Source of the DNA: Anaeromyces robustus
Taxonomy: Eukaryota > Neocallimastigomycota > Neocallimastigomycetes > Neocallimastigales > Neocallimastigaceae
Assembly: GCA_002104895.1 (NCBI GenBank)
Contig: MCFG01000432.1
Location: 1 to 53,628 of the forward strand
Length of the DNA: 53,628 nucleotides
Direction of reading: 5' to 3'
Of the stretch, positions 49,101 through 53,628 are shown in pieces. Position numbers and translations under genes: made by a program. The notes beneath the pieces were generated by a model. That model was not told where the DNA came from. It did not search any database and saw only the letters and a program-made list of their open reading frames with translations. Each line of letters begins with the position of its first letter. Position 1 is the stretch's first letter.

Positions 49101-50644
49101 ATGATCTTCAAACTGAAGAACACCATTTAGAAAATAATATTATAAATGAAAATTTGGAAAATCAAGAATTTAAAGAAAATGAGCAACAATTAACATTTGA
49201 TGATGAAATAATGCATAATAATGATGATTTAGATAATCAATTGGAACTTCAAGAAGATCATCGGTCATTTGATGAATTCAATGTTGAAAATAATTTAGAT
49301 AATCCACAACCATCTGAAGAAGAACAACAACAACATCAATTTGATAATGATAATGATAATGAAAATGATAATATTATTATTTTAGATAATGAACAACAAT
49401 ATGAAGAGCCCATCAATGATGATATATTAAAATTAGAAGAAGCTAATGTTAATGATAATGAAGAAGAACCACAACATTTTGAACAATATACTATTGATGA
49501 AATTGATGGTCAACATCAAGAACAACAATATGAAGAAATCAATATTCATGATGAAGATAATCAACAACAAGTACAAGAACAAGTTGAAGAAGGTGATATT
49601 AATAATGAAGATAATCAACAACATGAAGAATACCAATATGATGAAGTCGATAATTTTGAAGAACATCAAGAACAAGAAGAACAACAAGAACAAGAACAGG
49701 AACATCAAGAAATTATTGAAATTAATGAAGAAGATAATGATCAGCAACATGAACAATATGAAGAAATTAATATTAATAATAATATAGATGAACAACAAGA
49801 TCAACTTAAAGAAAACAATAATATAAATAAGGATATAGAACATCAACAAGAATCATATGAAGTAATTAATATCAATGATAATGATAATAATAATAATATT
49901 AATATTAATGATCATCAACAAGAACAACATTTTGAAGAAATTCATGAAAATAATATTGATAATGAACATATTAATGACCAAAAACAAAATTATGATATTA
50001 ATGAAAATGAAGAATATCATTCAGAAAATCATATTAATATTAATGATAATATAATAGAAGAAGGAAATGTTGATCATAATGATGAAACTCATATAATAAA
50101 TGAAAATAATAATAATGATAGTATAATAGAAAATAATGAAGAAGTAAAAGCAAATGTCATAGAAAAAGTAGATGATAATCATTTTAATATAAATACCCAA
50201 AATGAAATTGAAGCAAATGATTATATTGAAAATAATGAAAATAATAATATCATAGTAGAAGAAGAAAAGCAACAGCAAATACAACAATATAATAATGAAT
50301 CAACTATGTTAATGGATAATATGGAAGGATTAAATGATGAAAGTATGATGGAATATAAAAAAGATATTCATCAATCAATGGAAGAAGATAATTTAGAAGA
50401 TTCAAATCAAATAATGGAATATCGAGAAACAGAAATAATGAAAGATGATCAAATGATAGAGGATAATCAAAATTATTATGATGATAATATGGAAGAAGAT
50501 CATAATATGGATATAAATATGAATGATAAAATTGAAGAAGATGAAATAAATGATCAAATGATGAATGATAATATATCCTATAATCATGAAGAACATCATC
50601 AAACTAATTTTTATAATGAAAGTATAATGAATGAAAATATATAG
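46151..50644 (+). CDS. BTB/POZ protein with a giant acidic low-complexity tail
   Basis: A 1497-residue single-exon frame with a good A-rich start context. Residues 1-165 form an ordered-looking N-terminal domain I cannot name; its place before a BTB resembles MATH-BTB layouts, but no MATH motif is obvious. Residues 180-280 are a BTB/POZ domain (FDVQFEVG, then KAHRIILASRC, then LPEVNYISFKALIEYIY, KVVENLLDLAYEY). BTB domains dimerise and often act as Cullin-3 adaptors. A basic patch KNKKKRH lies near 363-370. The remaining 1100 residues are Glu/Asn/Asp/Gln-rich with two in-frame tandem arrays (from about 549 and 630). The C-terminus is Met/Asp/Glu-rich. The tail could be a scaffold or histone/basic-protein binder; that is inference. 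Confidence 0.9.
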   Translation: MSIDISNINSYYFSTEVELNAQFRSKDFYCEGATWHISIDNITNNSMDIKIIYEGNPTISTVRLSINNGISNEYFNIDRKNHYVHKYHLDDFYKGKNIYKFEYDTLKNIKILTVGITMVKDSIEYSYLKYFSEKTIPKNYVLLPNSSSYDSIYIHEINNKQYIHSKYFDQMNHFNDYISDYFDVQFEVGKNKKIIKAHRIILASRCTSFKSLFEDKIFEDNNSYIKIELPEVNYISFKALIEYIYKGKCYIPKSKKVVENLLDLAYEYHINNLIEGIEEELEDNKERYTDNNNVIMKNEDENENENDIYDKEIMISDDKDIHQYTIDNNLMAEKSKYQEYANNLLKRKRGLDDNSIMGNSLTGNKNKKRHPNNESLLHGNFSEEIYDYNENIDAFESDAFNDLRTIDDEPSIGENHLLNEMDILQEESENSDQIPPKDLTVEMIDVETGLSNSSDSSKEDAEDEYDNNDNIIESEFIEVNGSSNKVLNDEAYEIIDNSIHQADNQENEENEENEYSDEGVKEENYENVKNDDEEKEEEEEEEENELAFEEENNNEENELNEEYEEENDNEENELNEEYEEENDNEENELNEEYEEENDNEENELNEGYEEENDNEENELNEIIEDDEIDELEEETEEINNEEEELEEETEEINNEEDELEEETEEINNEEDELEEETEEINNEEDELEEETEEINNEEDELEEETEEINKKDEITEDYNKENEITEDDNNEENEVIEIIEEDDEENKLNKKIIEEDNNNNNEEEEIIEKDDEENEHEYYEGNTNIEEDNHNKSNPSFEVHSEESQEENNNEDLVNENINNENEIENKNENENEDVEENIEQNEKNDLKDVEENIKQNEKNEFEIEPNEDHYGEIFLENELNYENNNEFDEKNEKENHNPEEIHEINNPEEIHEIIEHEVEDNYQQDIDHIENEGEDEGEDEKVIDQKEISDDENENQLHHEQQLQEEIIQTEVQHLEEDNNGNNDLQTEEHHLENNIINENLENQEFKENEQQLTFDDEIMHNNDDLDNQLELQEDHRSFDEFNVENNLDNPQPSEEEQQQHQFDNDNDNENDNIIILDNEQQYEEPINDDILKLEEANVNDNEEEPQHFEQYTIDEIDGQHQEQQYEEINIHDEDNQQQVQEQVEEGDINNEDNQQHEEYQYDEVDNFEEHQEQEEQQEQEQEHQEIIEINEEDNDQQHEQYEEININNNIDEQQDQLKENNNINKDIEHQQESYEVININDNDNNNNININDHQQEQHFEEIHENNIDNEHINDQKQNYDINENEEYHSENHININDNIIEEGNVDHNDETHIINENNNNDSIIENNEEVKANVIEKVDDNHFNINTQNEIEANDYIENNENNNIIVEEEKQQQIQQYNNESTMLMDNMEGLNDESMMEYKKDIHQSMEEDNLEDSNQIMEYRETEIMKDDQMIEDNQNYYDDNMEEDHNMDINMNDKIEEDEINDQMMNDNISYNHEEHHQTNFYNESIMNENI
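47795..48019 (+). repeat. 45-bp coding minisatellite, 5 copies
   Basis: Encodes EEENDNEENELNEEY five times with minor changes (NNN for NDN, GY for EY). Period is a multiple of three. Confidence 0.92.
48038..48289 (+). repeat. 42-bp coding minisatellite, 6 copies
   Basis: Encodes ELEEETEEINNEED six times; the last copy ends INKKDE. It lies directly after the 45-bp array. Confidence 0.92.
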
Positions 50645-50654
50645 AATTTTTTTG

Positions 50655-50707
<53 letters not shown>

Positions 50708-52315
50708 TTAATATAATATAATAAATATTATTACTATCCTTTATATATAATGATCATTTTTAAATATAGCAAAAAAAAAAAAAAAAAAAAAAAAGAATTT
50801 GAACTTCTATTTACAAATATATCATTCAAACTATATTCCATTATATTATATAAATAATATATGATTAATATGGTTAATTAATATATTGTTTATTAATATA
50901 TTAATCATTTATAATATTTATTTTTAAATATTATATATATTATATTCTTATTTTCTTAATATGATAAATTAGGATTTAAGAATATAGACCATATATATAT
51001 TAACATAATATTATATATAAATAATTATTAAAAAAAAAAAAAAAAAAATACAAAAGTATACCCTACGAGAAGTATATATGAATGATGATATTTAGAGTGA
51101 AATATATATACATAATAAATTGATTTCATAAATATAAATCATATATATAATGATTTATTTATACAATTAAGAATATAAAAGTATTCATATATACAAATTA
51201 TATTATAAATATATAATATAACATAATATAATAATATTAATATATAAATATTATTATAACATAATAAAATTCTATTAATATATATATAAAAAGAAAAAAA
51301 AATGATAAAAAAAAAAAAAAAAGAAAAAAAAAAAGAAAAAATGATAAAAAAAAAAAAAAAGAAAAAAAAATAATTATCATAATATAATATACATAATAAT
51401 AATAATAGGTAAGTAAACATAAAAAAAAAATTAAAAACATACTTTATTTTTCATATTTTACTTTTTTTCTTGCTTATATTAGGTTTATTTTAATCATTCA
51501 ATTTTTTTTATTATTATAATAATATTTACATATAAATTTCAGTATTTTCTTTTTTATATTTTTAAAAATGTTTATAATATTTTATTTTTATTTTTTTAAT
51601 TTTTTTTTTTTTTTAATTTTAATTTTAATTTTTATTTCTATTTTAATAAATCATGTATTTTTACGCACATATATTTTATAATATATCTTTATTAATAAAA
51701 AATAAATAAAAAAAAAATAAAAAAAAATAAAAAAAAAAATCATATTCATTATTATTATTAACTTATATATTAAATTAAAAATATAAACAAAGTAAAATTT
51801 ACTTTACTTAAAGTATTACTTAACTCTTTTTTTTTTTTTTTTTAATTATAATATATTATTTCTTAGAATTATTATTAATAGTTTAATATTATTTAATTAT
51901 TAAGAGCTGTGATTTGAGATTTGAGTCATTTTGTCATTTTTATTTATATATTTTATATATTATAGTATGTATAATATTATTAGAATTATGAGAATATAAT
52001 AATTATAATAGTTTTTTTTTTTTTTTAAAATAAATATAATGATTTTTTTTTTATTTTTATCTTTTTGAAGATTGTGTTAAAAAAATTCTTTAAATATTAC
52101 ATGCATCCTTTATTAATATTTATTATTATAATTTTTTATATTAATAATTATTAATATAATTTTATATCATGTTTTTTATTAATAATAAAAATTAAAAAAA
52201 AAAAAATCATGATATAATGTATATTATACAATAATTAATTATTAAAACTAAAAATAAAAATAAAAATAAAAATAAATAAAAATTATTATATTAATTTCAT
52301 ATATAATTATTACCT
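50645..52315. other. Intergenic A+T-rich region
   Basis: It begins with a 51-base A run (50655-50705) only ten bases after the BTB stop, then further A runs and TA-rich sequence. Small open frames here are homopolymer artefacts. No gene is supported. Confidence 0.6.
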
Positions 52316-52580
52316 CCCTCTTCTGAGGTCCTGTACTTTCCAATTTATTGGAATGGTCGGAAGAGGAAGAATGCCTGTCGAGACATGGCGACGTCAATGG
52401 CATTGTTACAACTTATGATATTGTACTTGTATCTAAGTTGGGCATTATGCGCAATGATAATGCTTGGTGCAATGATTATTTATATTCACTATTCGGTTAA
52501 AGAAGTAGGTAACATTATGCGCAATGATAATGTTAGTAATAAAAAGTACGACTTTTTATTACAATCCATTTTTTTTCTTT
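52316..52580 (+). other. G+C-elevated segment with coding-like frame and 20-bp direct repeat
   Basis: Composition changes sharply from the surrounding A/T. One frame, open from a stop near 52324 to 52498, reads residues including SNLLEWSEEEECLSRHGDVN and GIVTTYDIVLVSKLGIMRND. CATTATGCGCAATGATAATG occurs twice (52443-52462 and 52513-52532). CCTCTTC and GAAGAGG flank an inner TCCAAT/ATTGGA, so the start could fold. It may be the 5' untranslated or first coding part of the retrotransposon that follows, or an independent gene fragment. Confidence 0.45.
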
Positions 52581-53008
52581 GAAATAATTACCTTACACTA
52601 TTTATGTTATTTAGTTTATATTGCAGTTCTTTTTACAATTAAGTTTTTTATGTTTCTATCAATTCTACACTATTATTCTTATATACAGCACAATCAATAC
52701 AACACAATAAATACTATACAATACAATTTTTTACATACCAACAATAAAAGTTTTTTTTATTCACTAATACATCATTCACAACGTTAAATTATATATACAA
52801 CTACACAGTTGAATCTCTTACTTTTACTCTCAACAATATTTCTCAGTCATTTACTATAATTCTTTTCATTGCTAAGTTTTTTTTTTTTTATATACTTTTT
52901 TATTTTTTAATTATATATTAAAATCATAAAAAAAAAAAAAAAAAAATTTGCTATTTTCTATTATAATACATTTATATTTTTTTTATTTTATTATTTTTTT
53001 TTTATATA
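52581..53008. other. A+T-rich linker, possible intron or 5' UTR of the retrotransposon
   Basis: It ends in a pyrimidine run and TATATAG just before the open frame, which looks like a splice acceptor, so this stretch may be an intron. C content is higher than in ordinary spacer (many ACA/CAAT words), so it may belong to the element. Confidence 0.4.
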
Positions 53009-53029
53009 GATTCTTATCAGCCTTATCAA

Positions 53030-53628
53030 ATGGATCATACGAACTATACTAATAAGATTAACTATATCAGACGGGGTATTAGGTGTCATGGTATTGATAT
53101 CTCAGATACTTATGTTATTTTTATCCGTCGCATTCGTTCTTGGACTCTTCCAAAATTTAGAAATTTTCTTGAGAAGAATTTCCCTGAGTTTAATAATACC
53201 ATCGTTGCTGTTAAACATTCCTCTCTTCTCAATGATAATTTATATCAAATTAAAACTACAGCTTCTGAGGAGAATATTAATAAATTTATTGATAGTTTCA
53301 AATTAATTATTAAAAAATGTTCCATTAACTTTCATCGATGTAGTAGGAAGAATCACAAGCCTTCCTTTGCTCTTATCAGGAGAAAACTTTGCCACTCTAA
53401 AAAGAACATTAAGGATATTACTGACTTTTCTGAAATCAACAATTCTTTTACTTCTAAGAACAATTTGAATGAATTTTCCTTTTGTCTTAGTTGGAACACT
53501 AACGGGTGGAATAACAAGAAAAGAGATGGTATTCTGTATTTCTTTAGTCTCTTTAAACCGCTATTTGTTTGTTTTCAAGAAACTGGTAATGGTACTAATT
53601 CTAGTAATGTTATTCCTTGTAAAATCAC
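53030..53628 (+). CDS. Non-LTR retrotransposon ORF, 5' part (endonuclease start), cut by window end
   Basis: Open frame with clearly higher G+C than neighbours and no stop to the last base. The start shown is the first ATG; the frame is open a few codons further up to a possible splice acceptor at 53008. Residues 1-130 contain a basic region with IRRGIRCHGIDISDTYVIF and IRSWTLPKFRNFLEKNFPEF, possibly an RNA-binding ORF1-like part. From about residue 154, CLSWNTNGWNNKKRDGILYF and VCFQETG are the metal-binding Asn and QE strands opening an apurinic-type EEP endonuclease of LINEs. The rest of the endonuclease and the RT should lie beyond the window. It appears undamaged so far. Confidence 0.78.
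   Translation, partial: MDHTNYTNKINYIRRGIRCHGIDISDTYVIFIRRIRSWTLPKFRNFLEKNFPEFNNTIVAVKHSSLLNDNLYQIKTTASEENINKFIDSFKLIIKKCSINFHRCSRKNHKPSFALIRRKLCHSKKNIKDITDFSEINNSFTSKNNLNEFSFCLSWNTNGWNNKKRDGILYFFSLFKPLFVCFQETGNGTNSSNVIPCKI

Noticed and set aside
51139-51440. Phe/Ile-rich minus-strand frames
   Set aside because: Poly(A) and TA-rich sequence read on the opposite strand; no motif.
52385-52582. 65-residue Met/Leu-rich plus-strand frame
   Set aside because: The overlapping frame with an E-rich, more balanced composition is the better coding candidate; this one looks like its shadow.

Overview
The window is very A+T-rich eukaryotic DNA. It has long homopolymer and microsatellite runs, Asn-rich and Glu-rich coding low complexity, and short GT..AG introns. 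A 28S rRNA fragment, a Ty1/copia-type element and bacterial-style transglutaminase-like secreted proteins make an anaerobic gut fungus (Neocallimastigomycota) my best guess. No single marker proves it, and another A+T-rich microbial eukaryote cannot be excluded.

Layout. 346-4558: a decayed Ty1/copia LTR retrotransposon on the minus strand (gag, protease and pre-integrase kept; integrase core and most of RT/RNase H lost), cut at its 5' LTR by a fold-back element (4558-5708) with G+C-rich subterminal repeats. 6474-23796: six tandem paralogues on the minus strand encoding secreted transglutaminase-like proteins with an intact Cys/His/Asp triad. Between paralogues 4 and 5 lie three dead genes: a frameshifted HxxxDG acyltransferase carrying a 28S rRNA fragment bounded by GATC, a small C-terminal remnant, and a truncated endonuclease/exonuclease/phosphatase (EEP) domain. 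25593-28322: an Asn/Met-rich three-exon gene of unknown function. 28323-41404: a 13-kb stretch with no convincing gene but several long palindromes. 41420-43798: two degenerate tandem arrays and a 1.57-kb terminal-inverted-repeat element that contains a tRNA-like SINE with poly(A) tail and target duplication, plus an 11-copy 58-bp array. 46151-50644: a BTB/POZ protein with a giant acidic tail. 52316-53628: a G+C-elevated segment and the 5' part of a non-LTR retrotransposon running off the window.

Open-frame inspection misses parts of several genes. Following splice signals and reading phase, I rebuilt multi-exon models for four of the six transglutaminase-like genes and for the Asn/Met-rich gene. 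The transglutaminase-like models share one phase-1 intron position and all end in a hydrophobic C-terminal tail, suggesting a family of surface-anchored proteins. The two paralogues without the intron read straight through to a similar tail. The two TIR elements share a terminal core and seem to belong to one family.
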